A stretch of DNA of 64,000 bases from Rhodobacter viridis (GTDB taxonomy: Bacteria; Pseudomonadota; Alphaproteobacteria; Rhodobacterales; Rhodobacteraceae): contig NZ_QJTK01000002.1 of NCBI RefSeq assembly GCF_003217355.1, positions 124,001-188,000 on the forward strand, written 5' to 3'. Of this stretch, positions 38,478 through 46,982 are shown piece after piece (within the stretch, counting starts at the first letter, position 1; each line of letters begins with the position of its first letter). The notes below the pieces were generated by a model that was not told where the DNA came from, did not search any database, and saw only the letters and a program-made list of their open reading frames with translations. A program made the position numbers and the translations under genes.

Positions 38478-40166
38478 TCATTTCACCAGATAGGGGCGGC
38501 GACGCGGCTGCGAGACGGCTTCGCCCGCCACCGGAAAATCGCCCATCAACCGCGGCTGCATGCCCTGATTCTTCAGATTCTGCAGGAATTGACCAAAGCC
38601 CGTCAGCTCGATCATCTGCGGGGCTTCGGTCAGCCGCCGCGTCGCCCGCGGGCTGATTTCGTCGATGATCGTCTGCAACGGCTCCATCGGGTTTTCGATG
38701 AATTCCGCCATCGTCCAGATCCGCACCCGCGCCTTCACATACATCGAGCGCAGGATGTTCAACTGTTCGATCTCGATCTGCTGCAGCCGCGCCGCCTCGC
38801 GCCGGATCTCGGCGAAATCCATCTGCGCATGAAAGAGCGGCACCGCCCAGGCGCCCGAGATGATCGAGATCTGCGCATTCGGATCGGTGGCGGTGAACCA
38901 GTTGATGTCTTGCGTGTCACGCGGGCTGAACATGAAACACTGCCGCTCGCCGCGGCCGTTCCAGATCAGGTTGGTCAGGAACCCGCGCGGATTGTAGTCG
39001 CGCAGCAGGGCCGAGTCGGTCAGACAGCCGTTGAACATCCGCTCGCCGCCAGCAAAGGCGGCCCGTTCGGGCCCGAACAGATGGCCATGCACCCGGGCGC
39101 CGACATACTTTGCGAGCCAACCTTCGAAATTTTCGAAAAGATCGGAAAATCCCTGAAAGATCGAATATTGCGCCGAGGTCTTGCCGTTCTCGTGGTCCTG
39201 CCGCGGGAAGCGGCTTTGCATGTAAAGCCCGGGCCGCCCGCGGGTGCGCCGCTCGACCGCCTTGGAAAACAGCCGATCGATCTTCGAGGGGTTCGGCTCG
39301 GCCAGACTTTCCGAGGGCCGGTCCGACAGGAAGGTGGCGTAAAGCTTTTCCGCCTTCGGCCAGATCTTGCGCGCCACGAAGCAATCCGAGCGGCGCAGAA
39401 GCTGCAGGTGATCGTCGTAGAAGATATGCGGCTTGCCCTGATAGTCGAACTTCGACAGCGTCAGCGAGCGGCTTTCGATATTGGTCGAATAAAGCCGCGA
39501 CAGCGACTGGAAGTAGCTTTCATCGGGGATCCAGACGCGCTTGAAATAGCGGTCATGCTGCGGCCGGTCCGGGTCCTGCAGGATCGCCGCCAGGGTCGAG
39601 CGCGACAGGCACCACCATTGGCTGCCCAGATGCGGGACGATGCCGCCCGGGATCTTGCGCTTGAAGCCGATGCGGCGCTGGAAATCGACATAGGAATCGA
39701 ACAGGCGGCGCTGCTTCTTCCAGGAAAACGGGAAGCGCAGGGTGAAGCGTTCCATGTCGATGCCGCCCACCGTCCAGCCCACCTCGGCGGTGGTGACGCT
39801 TTCGATGAAATCGGTCGTCGGACGAGCGGCGAGGTAATCGCTCAGCTCTTGCAGCGGCCGCAGCGGCAGGCACGAGCCGGAGGCCAGAAACACATGGCCG
39901 ACCTCGGGGTGGCGGGCGAGCATCTGCTCCGCCCCGGTCTGCGCCGCCTGCACCAGCGACCAGGTACCCCAGTCGCATTTGAAGCGCTTGCAGAACGAGA
40001 CAGTGTCCAGATCGGCCAGCGATTGGCCCAGATGGCCGAAATCCTCGGCCGAGACGCGGGCATCGACATGGATGACCACCGGGGCCCCATGCGTTGCCCA
40101 ATAGCGCGCAACCTGCGCCGCCCGGTCCAGCGCCGTGTGACACATCATGATGAAGCCGACCGTCAC
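38478..40166 (-). CDS. Core-2/I-branching (GT14) glycosyltransferase with DUF5928-like C-terminus
   Basis: The 562-residue protein has an N-terminal GT14 domain (about 1-265): GFIMMCHTALDRAAQVARYW, VIHVDARVS, FLASGSCLPLRPL, and WIPDESYFQSL, the acidic pair typical of core-2 branching enzymes. The C-terminal 290 residues are a separate domain often found fused to it in Rhodobacteraceae (recalled as DUF5928). The stop of this gene and the start of the sulfotransferase are one base apart, and the two probably act on the same glycan. Confidence 0.85.
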   Translation of the reverse strand: MTVGFIMMCHTALDRAAQVARYWATHGAPVVIHVDARVSAEDFGHLGQSLADLDTVSFCKRFKCDWGTWSLVQAAQTGAEQMLARHPEVGHVFLASGSCLPLRPLQELSDYLAARPTTDFIESVTTAEVGWTVGGIDMERFTLRFPFSWKKQRRLFDSYVDFQRRIGFKRKIPGGIVPHLGSQWWCLSRSTLAAILQDPDRPQHDRYFKRVWIPDESYFQSLSRLYSTNIESRSLTLSKFDYQGKPHIFYDDHLQLLRRSDCFVARKIWPKAEKLYATFLSDRPSESLAEPNPSKIDRLFSKAVERRTRGRPGLYMQSRFPRQDHENGKTSAQYSIFQGFSDLFENFEGWLAKYVGARVHGHLFGPERAAFAGGERMFNGCLTDSALLRDYNPRGFLTNLIWNGRGERQCFMFSPRDTQDINWFTATDPNAQISIISGAWAVPLFHAQMDFAEIRREAARLQQIEIEQLNILRSMYVKARVRIWTMAEFIENPMEPLQTIIDEISPRATRRLTEAPQMIELTGFGQFLQNLKNQGMQPRLMGDFPVAGEAVSQPRRRPYLVK

Positions 40167-40176
40167 CGCCGCGCCC

Positions 40177-41268
40177 TCATGCCCAGTTGCCCTTCGACAT
40201 CAGCCCCAGAATTTCCAGCTGGCGCCAGTTGATATACTTTTCCGACCACTTGGTCCACAGATCGGGCTCGGAGCTGAGCCGGTCCCTGTAAGCCTCGTAT
40301 TCGCGCGAGCCTGCGTAATGCTCGCGCCGCACCATTTCCTCGGCCACCTTGGCGGTGATCGGTGACAGGAATTTGGCGTGCAGAAGGCACCCCGAGGCCT
40401 TTTCACCCCCCCATTCGTCATAGACCATGTTGAGCCCGCGCGGCAGGATCATGTGGGTCGACGAGGCGAAGACATAGCCCCGCTGCCATTTCACCAGCGG
40501 CGTCTTGTTCAGCGACGGGGCCGAGAGCGGATCATCGGCAAAGAACACCCGCGCCCGGGGGCCGCCCTGAATCCACAGGTTCTGCAGCTTGCGATTGCGC
40601 GAGATCATGTAATTGCCAGCATCGAACCAGCTGGCGATCTCGAACGGGTTCTGCCCCTCGCGGTAGGGAACGGCATCGATCGGCCCCTTGGGATACATGT
40701 CGAGCAGCATCGCCGGGAAAGAACGCAGATGATAGGTATCGAGCCAATCAGTCAGCGCATCGATCGGGCGGGTATCGCAGAACGGATAGACGAAGAATTC
40801 GTCCGGATCGACGGTCAGCGTCCAATGCCCGGTACCGTATTTGCGCAGCAGGTGATTGAGCCAATCGATGCCGAAAGCGGCGGCCTTGTACGACGCCTTC
40901 GTCGTCCAGACCGAGCAATCGGGCTGCGCCATCAGATATTCGCGCGAGCCATCGTCGCTGTCGTTGTCGACGAAGATGAAATGACCCACCCGCATGTCGC
41001 GGTAGTAGCGCAGGAAATAGGGCAGACGAATGCGTTCGTTGCGCAGGGTGCAAAAGACGATGACATCGCGGGCGCCGATCTTCGCGGTGCGGTCCGCCAC
41101 GGGCTTCAGCTGACGCCGCTTGCGGAACGCGCGCCACTGGCGCTGACGCCGCTCCCGCCGAAGCTTGATCGCCTGTCTCAGTCCCAAACCGCCCTCGTCC
41201 CCTGTGGTGCCCTGCGGCCCCTTCTTATCGCATTCCGCTTGCGACAGGGTTAAGCCCATCCCGGCCAC
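40177..41268 (-). CDS. Glycosyltransferase family 2/92-like protein A
   Basis: The 363-residue enzyme belongs to the Glyco_tranf_2_4 group: VIVFCTLRNERIRLPYFLRYY, FIFVDNDSDDGS and LTVDPDEFFVYP (the DxD motif) are diagnostic. The N-terminal 60 residues are very basic. The annotated start is GTG; an ATG nine bases in (41259) is equally possible. It is a paralog of the next upstream gene at 41338, with the same order of motifs and a shared C-terminus LGLMSKGNW / LGLMSRGGW. Confidence 0.88.
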   Translation of the reverse strand: MAGMGLTLSQAECDKKGPQGTTGDEGGLGLRQAIKLRRERRQRQWRAFRKRRQLKPVADRTAKIGARDVIVFCTLRNERIRLPYFLRYYRDMRVGHFIFVDNDSDDGSREYLMAQPDCSVWTTKASYKAAAFGIDWLNHLLRKYGTGHWTLTVDPDEFFVYPFCDTRPIDALTDWLDTYHLRSFPAMLLDMYPKGPIDAVPYREGQNPFEIASWFDAGNYMISRNRKLQNLWIQGGPRARVFFADDPLSAPSLNKTPLVKWQRGYVFASSTHMILPRGLNMVYDEWGGEKASGCLLHAKFLSPITAKVAEEMVRREHYAGSREYEAYRDRLSSEPDLWTKWSEKYINWRQLEILGLMSKGNWA

Positions 41269-41337
41269 GCGGAGAACAGCATAGGCGGAACCGTGCAGCA
41301 GGTAAACCTTTGGTTCTTCTGCAGATACGGTCCGCGA

Positions 41338-42360
41338 TCAGAGCCAGCCGCCGCGCGACATCAGGCCCAGCGCCTCGAGATGTCGCCAGCCGCCAAGCGG
41401 CGTCGACTGTGGCGTCCAGAAATCGGGCGAACCCATCAGGCTGTCGTAATAGGCATCGAACACCTCGGGACGGCCGAAATGTTCGCGCCGGTCCTTTTCC
41501 TCGGCGGCCTTGCGCACCACTTCGGGCAGGAATTTCGTGTGCAGAAGCACCCCCGAAATCGCCTCGCCCCCGGCGCGGTCATAGACCTCGTTCAGCCGCG
41601 AAGGCAGGATCGCATGGGTGGAATTGAGGTAAACCCAACGCCGATTCCAGCGCACGAGCGGAATTTTCGACAGCGTCGGCGCAAGGCGAGGGCGGTCGGC
41701 AAAGAACATCCGCGCCCGCGGACCGCCTTGAATCCAAAGCGCTTTCGTCTTTTCCTGCCGGGTGATCGTGTAATTGCCCCGATCGAACCAGCGCAACAGC
41801 CGCAAGGGATCGCTGCCCGGCGTGAAGTCTTGCGCCTGCACCGGACCCTTCGGGTAAAGTTCCAGCATCATCGCCGGAAAGACGCGCTGCCCGCTCTCGT
41901 CCAGCCAGCCGGTCAGCGCCGACAGCGGGCGGGTGTCGTGATGCGGATAGATCAGCAACTCGTCGGCATCGACGGTCAGGCACCAATGGTCATGGCCGTG
42001 GCGGATCATCAGCCAGGTCAGCCAATCCAGCCCGAAGCGGTGCAGCCGATAGCTGGACCCGGTCTGCCACAGCGACACATCAGGCTGCACCGCCAGCAGA
42101 TCGGCACTGCCATCGTCGCTCATATTGTCCACGATCAGGAAATGATCGACGCCCAGACGCCGGTAGTGATCGAGGAAATGCGGCAGCCGCTGTGCTTCGT
42201 TCCGGACCGAGGCAAAGAGCAGGATATCGCCCTTGCGGATCGCCCGGGTCCGGTCCTGCACCGCGGTCAGACGGCGGCGACGGCGCAGCGCACGCAGCAG
42301 CAGATAGCGGCGTCTCAGCCGCCACCGATAGGCCTGCCACAGCTTCGACCAAAGCGCCAT
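41338..42360 (-). CDS. Glycosyltransferase family 2/92-like protein B
   Basis: The 340-residue paralog of the preceding entry has ILLFASVRNEAQRLPHFLDHY, FLIVDNMSDDGSADLL and LTVDADELLIYP (DxD), then IQGGPRARMFFADRP shared almost word for word with it. It lies 17 bases after galE. A small hairpin there covers the galE stop and the ribosome site of this gene. It presumably adds a sugar provided by the galU-galE pathway. Confidence 0.88.
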   Translation of the reverse strand: MALWSKLWQAYRWRLRRRYLLLRALRRRRRLTAVQDRTRAIRKGDILLFASVRNEAQRLPHFLDHYRRLGVDHFLIVDNMSDDGSADLLAVQPDVSLWQTGSSYRLHRFGLDWLTWLMIRHGHDHWCLTVDADELLIYPHHDTRPLSALTGWLDESGQRVFPAMMLELYPKGPVQAQDFTPGSDPLRLLRWFDRGNYTITRQEKTKALWIQGGPRARMFFADRPRLAPTLSKIPLVRWNRRWVYLNSTHAILPSRLNEVYDRAGGEAISGVLLHTKFLPEVVRKAAEEKDRREHFGRPEVFDAYYDSLMGSPDFWTPQSTPLGGWRHLEALGLMSRGGWL

Positions 42361-42363
42361 CTT

Positions 42364-42378
42364 ACCCCCGTTGGGGGT
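42364..42378 (-). promoter_or_regulatory. Hairpin over the ribosome site of the GT2 gene after galE
   Basis: ACCCCC/GGGGGT with a three-base loop lies between the galE stop and the next ATG at 42360. On the minus strand the second arm is GGGGGT, which also contains the only Shine-Dalgarno-like bases, and the galE stop codon touches the first arm. Ribosomes ending galE could open it. Confidence 0.5.
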
Positions 42379-43364
42379 TATCTTTCATAATGTCCGCTTT
42401 GATGCCAGCGCCATGCGTCGGCGATCATCGTCGCGAGATCGCTGCGTTTGGGCGCCCAGCCCAGATCGCGGATCGCCTTGGTCGAGCCCGAGACCAGCAC
42501 GGCGGCATCGCCCGGGCGGCGGCTGCCCTCCACGATCGGCACCTCGCGGTTCGTCACCGCCCGCGATTGCGCGATCACTTCGCGCACCGAAAAGCCGGTG
42601 CCCGAGCCGAGGCAGAACACGTCGGACCCCTTGCCCGCTTCGAGCCACTGCAGCCCCAGAACATGGGCATCGACCAGATCGGAGACATGGACGTAGTCGC
42701 GGATGCAGGTGCCGTCCTTGGTCGGGTAATCCGAGCCGAAGACCGTCAGCGCCGGGCGCTTGCCGTCGATCGCGTCAAGCATCAGCGGCACCAGATGGGT
42801 TTCGGGGCGGTGGAACTCGCCCACTTCGCCGTCCGGATCGGCGCCCGCGACGTTGAAATAGCGGAAGATCACCGAGCGCAGGCCGTGCGACGCCTCGAAA
42901 TCGCGCAGGATCATCTCGATCGCCTGCTTCGACCCCCCGTAGGCGTTGATCGGCGCCTGCGTCGTGGCTTCGTTCAGGATCACCCCGTCCTGATCGCCAT
43001 AAGTGGCGCAGGTGGAGGAGAAGACGAAATCGAGGCAGCCCGCGGCGCAGGCGGCCTCGATCAGGGTCAGGGAGGACAGGACGTTGTGGCGCCAGTACAG
43101 CCCCGGGTTCTTCATCGACTCGCCGACAAGGCTGAGGGCGGCGAAATGCATCACCGCCACCGGCTGCCAGCGCGCGAAGACTTCGTCGAGCCGCGCGCGG
43201 TCGGAGAGATCGCCCTCTTCGAGCGGGCCGAATTTCACCGCATCGCGCCAGCCGGTGACGAGGCTGTCATAGGTGACGGGCACGTAGCCGGCCTTGGCCA
43301 GCGCCTTGCAGGCGTGGGAGCCGATGTAACCGGCCCCCCCGGTGACCAGAACGTGCCGCGCCAT
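42378..43364 (-). CDS. galE: UDP-glucose 4-epimerase
   Basis: GalE interconverts UDP-glucose and UDP-galactose. The 328-residue enzyme has the NAD motif VTGGAGYIGSH at residues 7-17, HFAALSLVGES, the catalytic Tyr142-x3-Lys146 in AYGGSK, and RYFNVAGADPDG. The ATG at 43364 is one base after the galU stop, so translation is probably coupled. An extension to 43553 would lie inside galU and is rejected. Confidence 0.97.
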   Translation of the reverse strand: MARHVLVTGGAGYIGSHACKALAKAGYVPVTYDSLVTGWRDAVKFGPLEEGDLSDRARLDEVFARWQPVAVMHFAALSLVGESMKNPGLYWRHNVLSSLTLIEAACAAGCLDFVFSSTCATYGDQDGVILNEATTQAPINAYGGSKQAIEMILRDFEASHGLRSVIFRYFNVAGADPDGEVGEFHRPETHLVPLMLDAIDGKRPALTVFGSDYPTKDGTCIRDYVHVSDLVDAHVLGLQWLEAGKGSDVFCLGSGTGFSVREVIAQSRAVTNREVPIVEGSRRPGDAAVLVSGSTKAIRDLGWAPKRSDLATMIADAWRWHQSGHYER

Positions 43365-43365
43365 C

Positions 43366-44259
43366 TTATTGCGCGGCCGTGCGCATCGCCATGACGTCGC
43401 CGAGGAAATCGCCGAACTCGTCACGCAGATCTTCGCGGGCCAGACCGAAGGCCACCGTCGCCTGCAGGAACCCGGCTTTCGAGCCGCAGTCATAGCGCTG
43501 GCCGCGGAAGCGGAAGCCGTAGACCGGTTGCCCGGCTTCGATCTCTTCGGCAATGGCGTCGGTCAGCTGGATTTCGCCCCCCGCGCCCTCTTTCTTCTTG
43601 TTCAGGTTCTGCATCACCCGCGGCGTCAGGATGTACCGGCCGATCACGGCGAGGTTCGAGGGCGCGACATCGGGCGCAGGCTTCTCGATCATGCCCTTGA
43701 CCTTTACAAGCGAGCCCATGTCCTCGGCGATGTCGAGCACGCCATAGGACGAGGTTTTCTCATGCGGCACTTCCATCGCCGCAACGACGTTGCCGCCGGT
43801 CTCGTTATAGGCTTCCATCATCTGCTGCAGACAGGGCTTTTCGGCCGCGATCACGTCGTCGGTCAGGATGACGGCAAAGGGCTCGTTACCGACCAGACGG
43901 CGGGCGCACCAGACGGCGTGACCCAGCCCCATCGGGCGGTTCTGCCGGACATAGGCGATGGCGCCCGAATCCATGTTCGTGGCCTTCAGCGCCTCGAGCA
44001 GATCTGTCTTGCCCTTCTTGCGCAGCGAGGTTTCCAGCTCGGGCGCATCGTCGAAATAGTCTTCCAGCGCCGACTTGCCGCGCGAGGTGACGAAGATGAA
44101 TTCCTTGATGCCCGCCGCACGGGCCTCATCGATCGCATATTGAATGAGGGGGCGGTCAACCAGCGTCAGGATCTCTTTCGGGATCGACTTGGTGGCCGGA
44201 AGAAAGCGTGTGCCGAGGCCAGCGACGGGGAAAATCGCCTTGGTGACCTTGCGTTTCAT
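43366..44259 (-). CDS. galU: UTP-glucose-1-phosphate uridylyltransferase
   Basis: GalU makes UDP-glucose for capsule, LPS and glycolipids. The 297-residue enzyme shows AIFPVAGLGTRFLPATKSIPKE, the nucleotide-binding N-terminus of prokaryotic UGPases, LTDDVI and YDCGSKAGFLQA near the end. With galE it provides UDP-glucose and UDP-galactose to the glycosyltransferases downstream. A candidate promoter lies 46-74 bases upstream. Confidence 0.97.
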   Translation of the reverse strand: MKRKVTKAIFPVAGLGTRFLPATKSIPKEILTLVDRPLIQYAIDEARAAGIKEFIFVTSRGKSALEDYFDDAPELETSLRKKGKTDLLEALKATNMDSGAIAYVRQNRPMGLGHAVWCARRLVGNEPFAVILTDDVIAAEKPCLQQMMEAYNETGGNVVAAMEVPHEKTSSYGVLDIAEDMGSLVKVKGMIEKPAPDVAPSNLAVIGRYILTPRVMQNLNKKKEGAGGEIQLTDAIAEEIEAGQPVYGFRFRGQRYDCGSKAGFLQATVAFGLAREDLRDEFGDFLGDVMAMRTAAQ

Positions 44260-44304
44260 ATAGCACCTTTGTGTGTGTGGGCTGCTCGTGTTCTAGTTGG
44301 GAGC

Positions 44305-44333
44305 ATAATCCACCGTTTTGAAGACCTGCTCAA
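44305..44333 (-). promoter_or_regulatory. Candidate promoter of galU operon
   Basis: On the minus strand TTGAGC (44333-44328) and GATTAT (44310-44305) are spaced by 17 bases in an AT-richer gap between kdsB and galU. The match is partial. The 167-base gap has no gene of its own. Confidence 0.4.
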
Positions 44334-44426
44334 GCTTCGCCTGTGCAGAAGTTAACCCCGTGCCGAGAAAAGCAGGCGGTTTTTTGCCGCTGCAGAAACA
44401 ACTCTCACTTTGACGCGATGAATGTG

Positions 44427-45230
44427 TCAGTCGAGTCCCATCGCGGCCATCATCGACTCGATTTTCGGCACGTCCGCGGGGTTGTTCAGCTCCCAGAACT
44501 GCCGTCCGCGCGATTCGACCTCGACGCACAGCACAGACCGGCCATTTTCCAGAAACCGCAGCTGTTCAAGCCCTTCGAGCGTTTCGAGCGGCCCTACCGG
44601 CCAGCCGGGATAGGCCATGAGTGTCTCGGGCCGGTAGGCATAGACGCCGACGTGATGGAAAACCGGGGTCGGCTCCTCGGCACCATAGATCTTGCCGGTG
44701 TAGGGGATCACTTCCTTGGAGAAGTAAATCCCGCGATGGCCCGCGCCAAAAACGGCGGTGGTGCCACCGACGCGGTCGTTGCGGCGGTCCTCGATCAGGC
44801 TCGCCAGCATCGCGCCCTCGCAGCGCAGAACCGGCGTCGCCAGTTCCGCCGCGGGGTTGGCAATCAGGCCCGCGACCAGATCCTCGACGAACCAGGCCGG
44901 GGTCAGCGGCGCATCGCCCTGCAGGTTCACCACGATATCATAGCCACCGCCAAGGTTTGCGTAAGCCTCGGCGCAGCGTTCGGTGCCATTGGCGCAGGCC
45001 GAGGAGGTCATCACCACCTCGGCGCCGAAGCCCTCGGCCTCGGCGCGGATGCGATCATCGTCGGTCGCCACCACCACCCGGGCCACGCCCTGCACCGCCA
45101 TCGCGGCTTCCCAGCTTCGCCGGATCAGCGTCTTTGCGGTGCCACTGGCGCCTTTCAGCGCGACGAGCGGTTTGCCCGGATAGCGGGTCGAGGCGTAGCG
45201 GGCGGGGATGACGACCAGAACCGACATCAT
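44427..45230 (-). CDS. kdsB: 3-deoxy-manno-octulosonate cytidylyltransferase
   Basis: KdsB activates Kdo as CMP-Kdo for lipid A core and for Kdo-linked capsules. The 267-residue enzyme begins MMSVLVVIPARYASTRYPGKPL, the family's CTP-binding motif, and contains VVATDDDRI and NLQGDAPL. Two adjacent ATGs (45230 and 45227) overlap the cysQ stop (ATGATG). One deviation is QGDAPL where many enzymes have QGDEP, so a variant sugar substrate is possible. Confidence 0.93.
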   Translation of the reverse strand: MMSVLVVIPARYASTRYPGKPLVALKGASGTAKTLIRRSWEAAMAVQGVARVVVATDDDRIRAEAEGFGAEVVMTSSACANGTERCAEAYANLGGGYDIVVNLQGDAPLTPAWFVEDLVAGLIANPAAELATPVLRCEGAMLASLIEDRRNDRVGGTTAVFGAGHRGIYFSKEVIPYTGKIYGAEEPTPVFHHVGVYAYRPETLMAYPGWPVGPLETLEGLEQLRFLENGRSVLCVEVESRGRQFWELNNPADVPKIESMMAAMGLD

Positions 45231-46021
45231 TTCACCAGCATCACGCCGGGGGCGTAGGCGATGAAGAACGGGTTGGCGAAACCGTCCTTGCCGTAGGTGA
45301 AGGGGCTGTGATCCTCGAACCGCACCATCTCGCCCCCCGCGCCGCGCAGCACGGCATCGCCGGCCGCGGTATCCCATTCCATCGTGCGGCCCAGACGCGG
45401 GTAAAGATCGGCCTCGCCCGTCGCCACCAGACAGAATTTCAGCGACGAGCCCGCCGAGGTCATGTCTGCCACCGCATAACGGGCGATGTAATCATCGGTC
45501 GCCTGATCGCGGTGCGATTTCGACGCCACCACCATCAGCGCGCGGTTGTCCGGCACGGAAACCGTGATCGGCTTCTGCTCGCCCGGATGTTCCTTGTCGA
45601 AAGCGCCCAGCTCCTCGACCGAGCGGCCATCGGCGAGGGTGTAGAACAGCCGCCCCTTGGCGGGCGCATAGACGACGCCACGCAGCGGCACGCCGTTTTC
45701 GACATAGGCGATGTTCACGGTGAAATCGCCGCGGCGCTGCACGAATTCCTTGGTGCCGTCGAGCGGATCGACGATCAGGAAGGTCTTCACGCTTTGGCCG
45801 TGGCTGGCCGATTGTTCCTCGGTCACGAGGGCGAGCTGCGGAAAGGCCTCGGCCAGCCCTTCGGAGATCAGCGCATCGGCGGCTTCGTCGGCCTCGGTCA
45901 CCGGCGAGGAATCGGATTTGGTCTTCACGTCGAAATCGGGAGATTCGTAGATCTGCATGATCCGATCGCCCGCCTCCAGCGCCAGTCGGCGCATCACGCT
46001 CACAAGACGGTCAAAGTCCAT
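45227..46021 (-). CDS. cysQ: 3'(2'),5'-bisphosphate nucleotidase
   Basis: CysQ hydrolyses PAP, the inhibitory by-product of PAPS-using sulfotransferases and PAPS reductase. The 264-residue enzyme starts MDFDRLVSVMRRLAL with AGGGAG in front. It shows the inositol-monophosphatase-superfamily metal motifs SPVTEADEAAD, EEQ, DPLDGTKEF (85-93) and EWDTAAGDAVL. It is translationally linked to kdsB. In this genome region, with six or more sulfotransferase domains, a PAP-removing role in polysaccharide sulfation is a natural inference. Confidence 0.95.
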   Translation of the reverse strand: MDFDRLVSVMRRLALEAGDRIMQIYESPDFDVKTKSDSSPVTEADEAADALISEGLAEAFPQLALVTEEQSASHGQSVKTFLIVDPLDGTKEFVQRRGDFTVNIAYVENGVPLRGVVYAPAKGRLFYTLADGRSVEELGAFDKEHPGEQKPITVSVPDNRALMVVASKSHRDQATDDYIARYAVADMTSAGSSLKFCLVATGEADLYPRLGRTMEWDTAAGDAVLRGAGGEMVRFEDHSPFTYGKDGFANPFFIAYAPGVMLVK

Positions 46022-46147
46022 CGTTCTCTCCCTGTCGGCCCCAATTCGGCCAGATTGCCATGTGATTTCCGCATCTTTATGATGCGATGGCAAGGGAACG
46101 GCAAGTTTTCCAGCCTATAAACCAACATCAGGCAGCCCGGCGGACCC

Positions 46148-46969
46148 ATGTTCAGAAGCGAACGCAACACCAGTGCCCTTGCATCGACCTTCAGCCTGCT
46201 GGAGCTGATCTACCACGCCACCGTGCGATCGATCCGCAAGTCGCAAGGCAATGCCGTGCTTGGCCTGCTGCAAAACATGTTCCAGACGATCATGCTCGTG
46301 GCGACCTTTTACCTGATGTATTCCATCCTCGGCATGCGCGGCAGCGCGGTGCGCGGGGATTTCATGCTTTACATCATGTCGGGGATCTTCCTCTACATGA
46401 CCTATACCAAGGCGATGTCGGCCGTGTTCGCCTCCGAAGGGTCATCTTCGGCGATGATGAAACACGGGCCGATGACCACCGCGATCTCGATCTCGGCGGC
46501 GGCGCTGGGCGCGCTTTACACGCAGATGCTGTCGATGCTCGTCGTGCTTTACCTTTATCACGCCGCAATCAAGCCGATCGAAATCTACGACTGGTCCGGC
46601 GCGATGGGCATGGTGATGCTGGGCTGGTTTTCCGGCGTTTCGCTCGGCATGGTGTTTCTGGCGATCAAACCTTGGAACCCCTCGCTGGTGAACATGATCC
46701 AGCAGATCTACGGACGGGTGAACATGATCGCCTCGGGGAAGATGTTTCTTGCCAACACGCTGCCGCACAAGATGCTGGTGATGTTCAGCTGGAACCCGCT
46801 GTTTCACATCATCGATCAGGCGCGCGGCTACACCTTCATCAATTACAACCCGCATTTCTCGAACTGGGAATATGCGCTCAACATCGCGCTGGCGCTGCTC
46901 GCGATCGGGATGATGGGCGAGTTCTACACCCGCCAATATGCTTCGGCGAGCTGGTCCGCGAAGCACTGA
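46148..46969 (+). CDS. ABC-2 type polysaccharide exporter permease without adjacent ATPase
   Basis: The 273-residue protein has the KpsM/Wzm-like fold: a cytoplasmic N-terminus, six predicted helices (for example MFQTIMLVATFYLMYSILG, FMLYIMSGIFLYMTY, ALNIALALLAIGMMGEFY) and SWNPLFHIIDQARGYTF late in the protein. It differs clearly from kpsM at 7241. It is divergent from cysQ-kdsB and has no ATPase or periplasmic partner next to it. It may use the KpsT at 5240 or a distant ATPase. Confidence 0.85.
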   Translation: MFRSERNTSALASTFSLLELIYHATVRSIRKSQGNAVLGLLQNMFQTIMLVATFYLMYSILGMRGSAVRGDFMLYIMSGIFLYMTYTKAMSAVFASEGSSSAMMKHGPMTTAISISAAALGALYTQMLSMLVVLYLYHAAIKPIEIYDWSGAMGMVMLGWFSGVSLGMVFLAIKPWNPSLVNMIQQIYGRVNMIASGKMFLANTLPHKMLVMFSWNPLFHIIDQARGYTFINYNPHFSNWEYALNIALALLAIGMMGEFYTRQYASASWSAKH

Positions 46970-46982
46970 GATCCGCTCGCCC

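Noticed and set aside
44293-44529. A 78-codon minus-strand frame between galU and kdsB
   Set aside because: It overlaps the 3' end of kdsB in another frame and has no ribosome site or family signal.
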